Assembly (NCBI GenBank): GCA_907163345.1
Contig: CAJQUN010000001.1
Span: 8,432,001-8,496,000, forward strand
DNA: 64,000 bases
Direction of reading: 5' to 3'
DNA from: Haberlea rhodopensis
Lineage: Eukaryota > Streptophyta > Magnoliopsida > Lamiales > Gesneriaceae
The translations under genes were made by a program, and so were the position numbers. Below the pieces are notes generated by a model. The model had not been told where the DNA came from. It ran no database searches and was given only the letters and a program-made list of their open reading frames with translations. Positions within the stretch are counted from its first letter, which is position 1, and the number at the start of each line of letters is the position of its first letter. Below are positions 33,211 through 43,582 of this stretch, one piece after another.

Positions 33211-33258
33211 CTCGGGTGGGATTTTGTTAGGAGTCTCGGGTGGGATTTTGTTAGGAGT
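33211..33258. repeat. 24-bp tandem duplication
   Basis: CTCGGGTGGGATTTTGTTAG plus four bases occurs twice in tandem. It is followed at about 33263-33278 by an inverted partner (AATCCCACCTCGAGG), so the block could form a hairpin. Confidence 0.75.
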
Positions 33259-33967
33259 TTTTCAATCCCACCTCGAGGTTGACCCAAACAAGTCTAATCT
33301 ATTTGGGCCGTGGGCCCATCCAGTGAGCTCTACTTATGATATATGAATTTGTAAAGATGATATGCACAGTGATAAGATAATAAATATCCATATTTTACTC
33401 TTCGGGAAAAAAATTTTGTAAAAATGTATCAATAACAAAACAATAATTAAATTAAATCTAGGGAAAAAATAATTTTTCTTGACAGTACATATTTTGAAAA
33501 TTTTATTTATATAGGTCCATTTTTAAACTTTGTAATCTATTAGGTATTTTCTTCTTGCTAAAATACCCTCTCATCCATCTCCAAGATCATATGTCTCCAC
33601 CACATTTTTAAACTCATCCTCCCACAACCACCAATTATCGTCGACCACCGCAGCTACCGGATCTTGCACTAGGAGAATCTTCACATAAATCCTAAAACTT
33701 TACGTGGAGCTGGTGGTGTACATTCATGAAATCATCTGCCTAAATTCTACAATCCATCTGCGTGAATCATCTGCCCATCCGTGTGAAATCATACGCACGA
33801 AAAATCTGTGGCTTGCAAATCCTTCTGAGTTGGACATTTGCTTGTTTGATTTTGATTTTGAATTTATGACTTCGATGGGGTTGGCGGCACCAGTGAAAGA
33901 AATTGATTTTTATGCAGATGGTTTGGGTTTTGATAATCTTTGGGTTTTTCATAATAATTTTGGATTT

Positions 33968-34146
33968 GTGGTGCACGATTTTTAACATTTGCTGCCCAAT
34001 TTTTGCAATTGGGTGCACGATTTTTTGTGATGAAGGTGCACGCTTTTTTGTGATGAAGGTGCACGATTTTTTAACGATTTTTTAAAATGTTGGTGCACGA
34101 TTATTTAACATGGTGATGCACGATTTATGTAATGATGCTGCACGTT
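33968..34146. repeat. GGTGCACGATTTTT minisatellite
   Basis: Six or seven imperfect copies of GGTGCACGATTTTT are spaced about 25-35 bp apart, with variable linkers such as TGTGATGAA. The core GTGCAC is palindromic. Confidence 0.75.
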
Positions 34147-34630
34147 CTGAAATCAGATCTGAAAGATTGTTAGGGTTTCCAAGAGGATGAGCAGCTGCGC
34201 CTTTCATCGCTCCTGAGACTGATGTTGGCCGTGGTTGAGTTGATCAAGATTTTCCTATCGTCGGAGCTGATTTCAGATCCGTTAATTGCTTGGGTTTTCG
34301 AGTTTTGTAGCAGTGTCCATCACGCATTGACTTCCATAAACGTGGAGTTGATAAAAAAAATTTGTTATTGGAATGATGCTTTCAATATTTAATAAGGAGT
34401 TGCAGTTGAATGTATTGATAAAAAAATCGCTGATAACGTTTGTTTCTGATGAATGAATTTGACGAGAGAATGAGAAGAATAGATGAGAAGTTGATAAATT
34501 GAAGGCTGATCATTGAAGAATAAGCACTGTGGCCCTTTTTATAATTTTACCCAAAGTAGACCTATGTGAACTTAAGTTTTTTTGATTGACTAAAGTGAAT
34601 TATGTTCCATCAACTGGTATCGGACTGTAA

Positions 34631-34631
<1 letters not shown>

Positions 34632-34671
<40 letters not shown>

Positions 34672-34678
34672 ACCAACG
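34632..34678. repeat. (TA)n microsatellite
   Basis: About 23 uninterrupted TA dinucleotides. Confidence 0.95.
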
Positions 34679-35479
34679 GTTGCATCAGCGGCCATTTCAC
34701 ACAATAATGTCCAAGCCACTACTTATCTGGTTGTCCACTACCAACTGGATATGGTCATTGTTTCAATTTTAAACCCAAATATTGAAATTTTGGTTTTCAG
34801 CGATACCAATTTAAGGAATACCTCAATAATTGAAGACATCTTAATAAATCATATTATTGCAAATATGTGTTCAATTGTAAATATAAATTTACATAATTTT
34901 CTGAAATCAAAATCAAATTTTTTTTAATTATCGACGAGCACCACTGAGTAATCAATTAGGGCGTGTTCTTGTTCATGTATTCTTCCTAAAATACTCATAT
35001 ATGTGTAACCACCTTCAATATTTTGTTTTGTTACAATATTCCTAAACAGTTATAAAATAACTAATAATATGTCATATTATTTCTTAATATTTAGAATTTA
35101 AAAACATAAAACAATTATATATATTTATATTGTATTATTATGAGAAAAAAATATAACAAAAAATTTAGATAAAGAAAAAATTGCACCAACATATTATACT
35201 TTATAAAAAATATAAATTTTATTTTACTTATTAATTTTTTCACTAAATTATATATATATATATTGAACATGTCATATCATTAATATTTAACAAATCCGAT
35301 CAAATTCAGCAAATACAATGCTTTTGAAGAAAATAAGACATGAGTACAGATCCGCTGAAATATGATCAAGATCTGCTGAAATATGATCAATATTGTTGAC
35401 CGGCTGTCCTCATTTAATGAGGGCAGCTGGTGGTTGGAAGTTGGTGGTTGGTGGTTGGCGGATGTGCATTTAATGCACA

Positions 35480-35484
35480 TCTTC
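35480..35484. repeat. Left target-site duplication TCTTC of the TRIM
   Basis: TCTTC directly before the TRIM matches TCTTC at 35831-35835 directly after it. Confidence 0.9.
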
Positions 35485-35618
35485 TGTTGGGGTTCAACAA
35501 TTGCTTTGTGATCTGTCGAACACGTGGCGCTTGTGCCAGTGTATGGTTGAAAAGATTGATGTTGCGCCATTACCCTTAACTATAGTTATTGGTAAAGCAG
35601 TAAGCGCTCGATCCTACA
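35485..35618 (+). repeat. TRIM 5' LTR (134 bp)
   Basis: It begins TGTTGGGGTTCAACA, itself a hairpin (TGTTG/CAACA), and ends GCTCGATCCTACA. Confidence 0.9.
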
Positions 35619-35620
35619 AT

Positions 35621-35633
35621 TGGTATCAGAGCC
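35621..35633 (+). other. TRIM primer-binding site
   Basis: TGGTATCAGAGCC, two bases after the 5' LTR, is complementary to the usual plant initiator methionine tRNA 3' end. It is followed by a tRNA-T-arm-like GTTCGATTCC (35644-35653). Confidence 0.88.
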
Positions 35634-35690
35634 AAGGTCGCGTGTTCGATTCCCATGAGTTGCAAAGTGTGCAATTATTGGGGGAGGGAT

Positions 35691-35830
35691 TGTTGGGGTT
35701 CAACAATTGCCTCTGCTTTGTGATCGGTCGAACGCGTGGCGCTTGTGCCAGTGTATGGTTGAAAAGATTGATGTTGCGCCATTACCCTTAACTATAGTTA
35801 TTGGTAAAGCGGTAAGCGCTCGATCCTACA
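35691..35830 (+). repeat. TRIM 3' LTR (140 bp)
   Basis: It begins TGTTGGGGTTCAACA and ends GCTCGATCCTACA. It is 6 bp longer than the 5' copy because of an extra CCTCTG-type segment. Confidence 0.9.
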
Positions 35831-35840
35831 TCTTCAACCC

Positions 35841-35848
35841 TATAAATA
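35841..35848 (+). promoter_or_regulatory. TATA box of copia A LTR
   Basis: TATAAATA lies 10 bp downstream of the TRIM's right end. The TRIM has therefore separated the TATA box from the LTR's upstream sequence. Confidence 0.65.
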
Positions 35849-36145
35849 GAACTATTCTGATTTCATTTTATTCATTCCATTTCAGAGTGTTCTCTCATAT
35901 CTCTACATTTGAGTGTGTATTCTATAATATTTGTGAGGTAGTTTTCTCCTATATTGAGAGTGTTGTTCTCTTTGAAAGATAGAGAGAGGTTGTAACCCAC
36001 AAAATATTATAGTGAAATCTTTTCATCTTGCCCGTTGTTTTTACCCTAATAATTTTTATTGGTTTTCCACGTAAATTATGGTGTCCATTTTATTCTTCAT
36101 TTTTGATATTTTCTATCTCATGTTGCCGCACCTGGGGCCAACAAG

Positions 36146-36158
36146 TGGTATCAGAGCC
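36146..36158 (+). other. Primer-binding site of copia A
   Basis: TGGTATCAGAGCC lies two bases after the LTR end. Confidence 0.88.
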
Positions 36159-36219
36159 TCTTTGTAAAAGTCTTAAAATTCTAAGTATGCTCAGTGGTTG
36201 CAGCATTGACTGATCTTCA

Positions 36220-37128
36220 ATGTTGTGGAAAATGAAGATGCAAGCAGTTTTACGAAAAGATCGTTGCTTGGCGGCTATTGGAGATAGACCTACGGAAGGC
36301 ATGGACGATGAAAAGTGGAATGAGATGAATGGTAATGCTATTGCCAATTTGCATCTTGTTCTAGCAGATGGGGTATTGTCAAGTATCACTGAAATAACAA
36401 ATGCAAAAGATATTTGGGATACTTTGACAAACCTGTACGAGGCCAAGTCACTACACAACAAGATTTTCTTAAAGAGAAGGCTTTATACTCTTCGGATGTC
36501 GAAATCCTCATCACTGACCGACCATATCAATATACTGAATACTCTATTTGCCCAACTCACTACATTGGGGCATAAAATAGAGGAAGTTGAATGTGCGGAG
36601 CTTCTACTACAAAGTCTACCGGATTCGTACGATCAACTCATCATCAATCTGACCAACAATATCACTACTGATGTGTTAGTCTTCAACAATGTTGCAGCCG
36701 CGGTTCTTGAAGAGGAAAGTCGGCGCAAGAACAAGGAAGACAAGTTGGCAACTTTGAAGCATGCAGAGGCTTTGCCGATGATGAGAGGAAGATCGACGGA
36801 TCGTGACTCCAGTGGGAGCCACAAGTTTGGTATATCCAAATCCAGAAGTAAGAAGAATACTTTTTATTACTATAAATGTGGTGGTAAAGGGCACTTCAAG
36901 AAAGATTGTACAAGTAAGAAGAGTGTCGAGAAAGATTCTCAAGGAAATATTGACAGTACCTCAGATGGTGGAGAAATACTATTAAGTGAAGCAGCAACTG
37001 TTGCGGAAGGCAGGCAAATATTTTATGACGCATGGATAATGGATTCAGGAGCGACGTGGCACGTGAAGTCTCGAAGAGAATGGTTCGACCAGTATGAACC
37101 AGTCTCAGGAGGATCTGTATTTATGTGA
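36220..37128 (+). pseudogene. gag: copia A Gag and protease start
   Basis: This ORF of 302 codons starts inside the UBN2 Gag domain (LWKMKMQAVLRKDRCLAAIG); the usual N-terminal residues are not present in frame. It continues with WDTLTNLYEAKS and a Lys/Arg-rich linker, then a zinc knuckle with Tyr in place of the first Cys (YYKCGGKGHFKKDC). It reaches the protease active site (IMDSGATWH) and ends at a TGA at 37126-37128 inside the protease domain. The missing Cys would impair zinc binding and RNA packaging. Confidence 0.8.
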
Positions 37129-38166
37129 AATGATCATGCCTTGGAAATCGCTGGTGTAGGAACCATCAAAATTAAAATGTTTGATAGTACTATTTACACC
37201 ATACAGGAGGTACGGCACGTGAAGGGTCTGACAAAGAATCTTTTGTCTTTGGGACAATTGGACGATATCGGGTGCAAGACCCGTATAAAAAAATGGGATC
37301 ATGAAGATTTTCAAAGGCGCGCTTGTGGTATTGAAGGCAGAAAAGGCTTACAAGAATATGTATGTACTTCTGGGGAAAACACACAAAGAGGCAGAACTAG
37401 TTGTTGCATCGACTAGTTCGGGAGAAGAATTAACAGTGTTATGGCATAGGAAGCTCGGGCATATGTTAGAACGAGGGTTGAAGGTTCTCTTGGAACGTAA
37501 GCTGCTGACAGGACTTACGAAAGCGTCCCTACCCTTTTGTGAGCATTTTGTTACCAGTAAACAACATAGGCTAAAGTTTGGCACATCTACTGCCAAAAGC
37601 AACGGTATATTGGAGCTGATTCATTCTGATGTTTGGCAATCGCCAGTTGTATCTCTAGGACGAGCGAGATACTTTGTCTAGTTCATTGATGATTCCTCTA
37701 GAAGATGCTGGGTGTACCCATTCAAGAAGAAATCAGATGGTTTTTCATTCTTCAAGGTGTTCAAAGCGCAGGTTGAACTTGACTCTGAAAAGAAGATCAA
37801 GTGTTTGAGGACTGACTATGGAAGAGAATATACAAGTGAGATATTTGATGCATTCTGTCAACAAGAGAGCATCAAAAGACAATTCACAACTGCTTACACG
37901 CCTCAACAGAATGGAGTGGCAGAACTGATGAATAGAACCCTGTTGGATAAGAACAAGGGCTATGCTGAAGACTGCGGGTCTACCAAGTCATTTTGGGCAG
38001 AAGCAGTCAAGACCGCCAGTTTTATTATCAATCGATCTCCATCAGTGGCGATTGATCTGAAGACTCCGATGGAGGTGTGGACAGGCAAGCCAGCGGATTA
38101 TTCTCGGTTACATCCATTTGGAAGTCCGGTGTATGTTCTATACAATGAAGAAGAAAGATCGAGGCT
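37129..38166 (+). pseudogene. pol: copia A protease end and integrase, broken
   Basis: In frame after the TGA the protease continues (TIYTIQEVRHVKGLTKNLLS). A frame change near 37290-37310 leads into the GAG-pre-integrase region (VLWHRKLGHMLERG) and the integrase start (LELIHSDVW). A TAG at 37679-37681 follows. The integrase core continues from 37682 (FIDDSSRRCW, RTDYGREYTSEIF, AYTPQQNGVAELMNRT) to YNEEERSRL at about 38166. The similarity to this element stops there. Confidence 0.8.
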
Positions 38167-39831
38167 AATGTCTCTTAATCTATTACCTAAATTTAACATA
38201 AATCATAAACACAGGTGTGAGACTTGTGTAGAGGCCAGATTAACCAAGTCTTCATTCCACTCAATTGAGCGAAACACCGAACAGTTAAACTTGATCCATA
38301 AAGATGTATGTGATCTAAAGTATGTACACTCTACAGGCGGTAAAAATTATTTCCTAACTTTATCGATTATTGTACAAGATATTGTTATGTCTACCTAATG
38401 AGAAGTAAATACGAAGCAATTGACATGTTAATTCACTACAAGAATGAAGTTGAGAATCAACTCGATAAAAAGATTAAAAATCTTTGAAGTGACCAAGGTG
38501 AATATGAGTCACCATTTGCACAAATATGTGCTGAGAGTGGCATTATTCATCAAATCACTGCGCCTTATTCTCCCGAGCAAAATGGTATTGCTGAAAGGAA
38601 TAATAGAACTCTTAAGGAAATGATGAATGCAATGCTTGTAAGTTCTGAATTACCTCGGAACTTGTGGGAGAAGCTCTGCTTTCTGCCAACTATGTGCTAA
38701 ACAGAGTACCACATAAAAAGTTGGATAGAACGCCTTATGAATTGTGGAAAGCTCGCGCACTTAGCTACAAATTTTTAAGGGTTTGAGGTTGTCTAGCAAA
38801 GGTACCAATTCATCGTCGTAAACGGACTAGGATAAGACCTAAGACTGTGGATTGTGTATTTATCGGATATTCGCGAGATAGTAGTGCCTATTGATTTCTA
38901 GTACACAAGTCAGATAATGCAGAAATGCATGTAAATACTATCATTATGGATAGGCATGTTTTATTCTTTGACGAAATTTCCCCCCACAAAACTCAGAAAG
39001 TGACCGAAACCAATGTTGAGAGATATGTGGGGGATATAGAATCTCAAGAGAATGTATAATCGCCTAGACGAAGTAAAAGAGCGAGAAAAGAGAAGTCTTT
39101 TGGTTCGGATTTCCTAACATATCTCTTGGAAAATGATCCGGCTACTTTCAAGGAAGCAAGGCCCTCTCAAGACTCTGATCTTTGGAAAGAAGCGGTGAAC
39201 AGTGAGATATAATCTATCTTACATAATCATACTTGGGAACTAGTGGAATTTCCTGTAGGTTGTAAACCAATATGCCACAAGTGGATCTTCAAGATGAAGA
39301 TGAAGCTGATGGTACGGTAGATAAGTACAAGGCTAGACTTGTAATCAAATGCTATAGATGGGTCTAAAAACGGCTTTTCTAAATGGAGATTTAGAAGAGG
39401 AGGTTTACATGGAACAACCTGAAGAGTTTGTAGTTCTAGGTAAATAAAAGAAGGTGTGTAGACTTGTGAAATCCTTGTATGGATTAAAGCAAGCATCTAA
39501 ACAATGGCACAAAAAATTTGATAACATTATGCTTTCAAATGGGTTTAAAACAAACCAATGCGATAAATGTGTCTAACAATAACATCAAATTACCAAGAAA
39601 ATGTTGTCGTGAAATTTTGAGATGAAAGACCTAGGTCTTGCAGATGTGATTCTCGGGATGAAAATACCAAACCTGCAAATGGATATTCTCTCTCCCAGAG
39701 TCATTATGTTGAGAAGATACTTGACAAGATTGACAAGGGAAATAATACCATTACGAGAACACATAATGTAGCTCATGGACTGCAATAGACCTGATATAGC
39801 TAACTCAGTCAACATATTGAGCATATATACG
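38161..39831 (+). pseudogene. pol: Ty1/copia element B remnant: pre-integrase to reverse transcriptase
   Basis: From about 38161 the sequence matches a different copia lineage. It shows LNLLPKFNINHKHRCETC (GAG-pre-integrase), then an integrase with SPEQNGIAERNNRT (about 38570-38611) and the AKVPIHRRKR region. After a linker, reverse transcriptase pieces follow (HTWELVEFPVGCKPI, TAFLNGDLEEEVYMEQ, SLYGLKQAS). Several stops and frame changes are present, and a block of the reverse transcriptase is deleted near 39350. The first 70 codons or so are in frame with the integrase of element A (ORF 37712-38398), creating an in-frame fusion of two unrelated pol genes. The right end is cut by the insertion of the next element at 39832. 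Confidence 0.75.
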
Positions 39832-40124
39832 TGTTGGAATCGAAGAGGGGGGGTGAATGAGATTCCTTGGCTACTTTAGCATTTTAAAATGAGTTTGCAA
39901 AACTAAAAGAGTTTGCGCTTGCGGAAGCCTTACGTCAATCGATAAATAAAAAGAATAAGTAAATAAATGCGTAATGAAAAATAAAGCAATAAAAGACACA
40001 AAGATTTGTTATAGAAGTTCGGCGATGAATCGTCTACGTCTCCTCTTCCCGGTTAGATAACCTCCAACCGAGGTTTCACTAGAATAAATGATATTGGCCT
40101 TGAGGGCTCCAAGTTAGCCACAAC

Positions 40125-40260
40125 CCAACTCTTCCCGAGTTACAAAGCTCTTCCCGAGCACAATACTCTTCCCGAGTACACAAAGCTCTTCCCGAGCACA
40201 ATACTCTTCCCGAGTACACAAAGCTCTTCACGATCTACCAACACTCTTCACGAGTCTTCT
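40125..40260. repeat. CTCTTCCCGAG minisatellite in LTR
   Basis: About eight copies of CTCTTCCCGAG or CTCTTCACGAG alternate with linkers ACAAAG and ACAATA. The partner LTR (about 43895-43983) has fewer copies, so the repeat number differs between the two LTRs of one element. Confidence 0.85.
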
Positions 40261-40619
40261 TGGCCTTAAGGCCTCCAAGGATAGCCACAACACATGCACC
40301 AACTTTACTTGTTGGCGACTTTAAAATTTACCAACTTGCTTTGGTGTTGGAGGACCTTTACAATAAACCAAACCAAAAACACCTTCACGGTGTACTCACA
40401 CGAAGACAACAAGACTCTAACAAAAAGAGAATTACAAACTCCAATACAACAACAATGTATGGAGATTGCAATGCAATTTGAAATTATAATGATCAAGACT
40501 TTGTAGAAGTTTGTAGACTTGTTTCTTAGCTTCAAAATGCTCCAAAGCATCAATATTTATAGTGTAGGAGGCCCCCTAGGCTCCTACTAGCCGTTGCTAC
40601 ACATAAGGCTAAAATTACT

Positions 40620-41055
40620 CCTCGATCGCCTCGGACATCGCCTCGGGCGATCTCCATCGCCACGCCCCAACGGTCGCCAAATTACACGGATCGCCTCAGG
40701 CGATCAACAGCAAAAATCAAGGCCGTAGCCTCAGCATGTCCAAATTTATCATCGCCTCAAACGAACTCCACATCGCCTCAGGCGTTCCAGCCATCGCCTC
40801 GGGCGTTTAGCCCATCGCCTCAAACGATCTCCCCTGCGTGCATGCCCGCGCGTTGCCTCGGTGTCGCCTCTGTCGATGTGCTGGGCGAAGTGTCAAATGG
40901 TTGCCATCGCCTCAGGCTTTGGTCATCATCGCCTGGAGCGATCTTCCTCTCGTGCTCGCCTAGCCATCACCTCTGTCGATGTGCGCGGTGATGCCTCGCC
41001 TGGCACCCATCGCCTGGGGCGATGATCACCATTGCCTGGGGCGATCCAGGCCAGA
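40620..41055. repeat. Cluster of ATCGCCTCAGGCGAT-type motifs
   Basis: A dozen or more copies of (C)ATCGCCT(C/G)(A/G/T)(G/A)GCGAT or half-motifs ATCGCCTC lie within 435 bp. Many are perfect or near-perfect inverted repeats (ATCGCCT/AGGCGAT). The segment is far more GC-rich than its surroundings. Confidence 0.85.
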
Positions 41056-41223
41056 ATATGCACACTCGATTTTCTTCATTCCAAACCACTTTTCATCACT
41101 TAATCTGCACACTAAGTAGATGGATTAGTATAACAAACACAAGTTTTGTTTATCATCAAAACTCAAAGATTGATCGGGAATATTTTAACGCATTAAACGC
41201 AACCATGCGTTTAAGGCTCAACA

Positions 41224-41460
41224 ATCTCCCCCTTTTTGATGATCACAAAACTTGATAAACTTGAATAAGTAATATGCATGAAATGTGAGTAAAAAATGAC
41301 TACACCTTAACAATTGCATAACACATACAAGTTAAACAAGTAAAGCATCAAACAAATAACTCTCCCCCTCAAACCATGCATACATAAGCTCTCCCCCTTA
41401 AACTATGCATGTATTAAGGTTCAAGTTTATCACAAAATTCTCCCCCTTTTTGTGATAATC
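41224..41460 (-). other. Multiple polypurine tracts
   Basis: The plus strand shows CTCCCCCTTTTTG at about 41226-41238, directly inside the LTR. Further CTCTCCCCCT tracts follow near 41363, 41391 and 41440. Repeated polypurine tracts next to the 3' LTR are a Sirevirus hallmark. Confidence 0.8.
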
Positions 41461-41910
41461 AAAAAGCATAAAATTTAAATAAATATAGCTCAAATATGTT
41501 GACACATAGCCATATTTTAACAATTTTACACATGGTCCTCGCCAAGCATGTAATAGCTATTAGATTAAATCAATTAGAGAAATACACATGCGTTTAAGGC
41601 ACTCAACAATAAATTCTAAATGTTGCAATGTGTGCATATGTTCATGCATTTATGCCCAATAAAATTATCAATGCATTATAACAAATCATATAATTGCACA
41701 TTTTCACATAGCATATTCAAATTTGAATGCAAGGCATATCAAGATACTTATTATAAAAAGATAAGCATACATCATGCATTAACCAATTATGCTAAGGGGT
41801 ATTCCATTTTACTACAATGAATATTGAGCTTCAATATTTATTGATCCCAATTAATTTGTGCCAATGAATTTTGAATTGCTCTTTTAACATGTATAAAGAA
41901 AATTTGACCC

Positions 41911-43550
41911 TTAATGACAAGAGTTCGTTCTTGTCATTGGTCCAACGCCTCGCGCCTCTTCTATAGTGGTGAATAATACAAACTCCTCCTTTGAGTTGCT
42001 TGGTCCTTCATCCTTCATTCCATTGTTGTCCCTACAAGACAAATTAACAATATGAGGATCTTTGGTACCCATTTGATTTTTGGGTCCTTGAGGGTTAACT
42101 TTCAATGACACTTTTGAATCCATTTCCACCTCTTATTAGGTTGGTATTGGATTCTAGCAAACCTACACTTATTCTTAGTGTGGCCATTTTTACAACAATA
42201 GTTGCAAGTAGGAGAATCATGCTTTGCTTTGGCTAACAAGCTAGAAAAAGTTTTTGATTTGCTTGAGTAGCCTAACCCGGCTTTGTCAAAGCTATAACGT
42301 TGTAAGCCAAGCAATTCACTCATCTTTTGACTACTTTCACTATATTTGCAAAAAGATATCTTTAAAGAATTTAATTCATTTTTCAATGAATTATTTTCTT
42401 CATCTTTCTTAGCAATCTCAAGTTTGAGTAATTTGTTACTCATCTTGGTTTTGCCAAGAGCATCAATAAGTTCATTATAAGACTCTAGAAGTTCATCAAA
42501 TGAAGATACCTCATCGTCGCTTTCATCTCCTTCATCTCCAAGAGCCATTAAACAAAGATTGGTGGCTTCTTCTTCATCGAAGTCGCTATCACTCCATGTG
42601 GCTATAAACGCCTTCTTCTTGCCTTTGTCCTCATTCTTCTTCCTAGGACATTTGTTAGCATAATGGCCTTTTTCTTGACAATTATAACATGTTACCTCAT
42701 TTTTGGATTCATGTTTGGTTGCACTAGAGGTCTTTGACTTGCTATGTTTGTTGAAGAGCTTCTTGAATTTCTTTGTGAACAACATCATCTCTTCATCATC
42801 ATCTTCTTCTTCATCATCGGAATGGTCTTTCCTTCAAACCAAGGCGATCCCATTTCTTTTGAATCTATCCTCCTCCTTTACTTCTCTCCTTGTGGCAACT
42901 TCAAGCTTATGAGTCACCAATGTGCCATGGAGCTCATCAAGATCATAGGAAGCACTTTCTCCTTTGTTTGACTCGATGATAGCCGTCCTTTTTGCGTCCC
43001 ATTCTTTAGGTAAGGCTCTTAGGGCTCTCCTCCATATTTGCTTTGGAGGGTACTTCTCTCCAAGTTGGGCAATCTTGTTTATGATTAGGGTGAGCCTCCT
43101 AAACATTGAATCAACTTCTTCTCCGGACTCCATCTCAAATGTCTCATATTTGAGTTGTAGAAGGTCTATCTTTGTCTCCTTCACTTGATTTTTTCCTTCA
43201 TGACAAATTTGCAATTTGTCCCATATCTCCTTAGCGGTTGAGCACATCGAGATCCGGTTGTACTCCTTCATATCTAAAGCACAATGCAAAATATTAATAG
43301 CTTTAGCGTTTTGTGAAATTAAAATCATATCCGCTCTAGTGAAATCATCCATTTCTTTAGGGATACTTATTCCCCCTACTTCCTTTAAAGGAATATGTGG
43401 ACCTTTCACTATGATCTTCCAAAGGTCATAATCTACGGATTGGATGTATAGAGAAATTCTATTTCTCCAATACCCGTAGTTATCACCCGTGAAGAGCGGA
43501 TGTCTATTTGTCGATTGACCTTGAGCAAACTCATTTGCTAGATTAGCCAT
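41911..43550 (-). pseudogene. gag: Sirevirus-type Gag of the gag-only element, frame-broken
   Basis: On the minus strand the Met at 43550 starts MANLANEFAQGQSTNRHPLF. It runs through the Gag core (WRNRISLYIQSVDYDLWKII, AKEIWDKLQICHEGK) to 42834. After a frame change, the part at 42788-42102 holds FTKKFKKLFNKHSKSK, a CCHC knuckle (CYNCQEKGHYANKC), an acidic coiled-coil-like stretch and a second CCHC-like motif (CNYCCKNGHTKNKC). A further frame change leads to a short tail at 42129-41911. Gag is the only coding remnant. The two lesions prevent a full product. Confidence 0.82.
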
Positions 43551-43582
43551 ATAAAATTTTTGATTTAAAACAAAAATCAAAT

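Larger units (their letters stand above)
32369..35393. other. Intergenic with small repeats
   Basis: No gene recognised. It contains a 24-bp tandem duplication (33211-33258), a GTGCACGATTTTT minisatellite (33968-34146) and an AT dinucleotide run (34632-34678). ORFs at 33704-33985 and nearby arise from the repeats. Confidence 0.5.
35485..35830 (+). mobile_element. Complete TRIM retrotransposon, 346 bp
   Basis: Two direct repeats with TG...CA ends (35485-35618, 134 bp; 35691-35830, 140 bp) flank a 72-bp internal region. That region starts with a primer-binding site TGGTATCAGAGCC (35621-35633) and ends with a polypurine tract GGGGGAGGGAT (35680-35690). A perfect 5-bp target duplication TCTTC surrounds it. 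This is the full anatomy of a terminal-repeat retrotransposon in miniature, with no coding capacity; it must use proteins of other elements. The LTR copies differ by one 6-bp indel and about three substitutions. No 5S rRNA-like segment is present, so it is not of the Cassandra type. Confidence 0.93.
35394..36143 (+). repeat. 5' LTR of copia A, interrupted by a TRIM
   Basis: The LTR starts TGTTGACCGGC and ends GGGGCCAACA just before the primer-binding site. Removing the 346-bp TRIM and one 5-bp target copy leaves about 399 bp. Two hairpin-forming inverted repeats lie upstream of the insertion (35403-35427 and 35461-35481), and a TATA box lies just downstream (35841-35848). Confidence 0.8.
35394..38166 (+). 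mobile_element. Ty1/copia element A: 5' LTR, gag, protease, integrase; 3' part lost
   Basis: The 5' LTR (35394-36143) is followed by an initiator-Met-type primer-binding site (36146-36158), then gag, protease and integrase up to about 38166. There the sequence switches abruptly to a different copia element. Reverse transcriptase, RNase H and the 3' LTR of this element are missing. Its LTR carries a complete TRIM insertion. The coding region has several in-frame stops and frame changes. Confidence 0.85.
39832..41223 (-). repeat. 3' LTR (1392 bp) of the Sirevirus derivative
   Basis: The plus strand starts TGTTGGAATCG and ends TTAAGGCTCAACA. It contains a CTCTTCCCGAG minisatellite (about 40125-40260) and a GC-rich cluster of ATCGCCTSRGGCGAT motifs (about 40620-41055). 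Confidence 0.88.

Noticed and set aside
33500..34620. Possible Mutator-like element with long inverted ends (ATAGGTCCA.../...AGACCTAT)
   Set aside because: The apparent inverted similarity is short and patchy, with no 9-bp duplication or transposase.
35485..35830. Cassandra-type TRIM or a tRNA gene
   Set aside because: No 5S rRNA-like segment in the LTR. The tRNA-like part is only a primer-binding site plus a B-box-like stretch and cannot fold as a complete tRNA.
42703..42971. Plus-strand Ser-rich and Phe-rich ORFs
   Set aside because: Antisense shadows of the acidic stretch in the minus-strand Gag.
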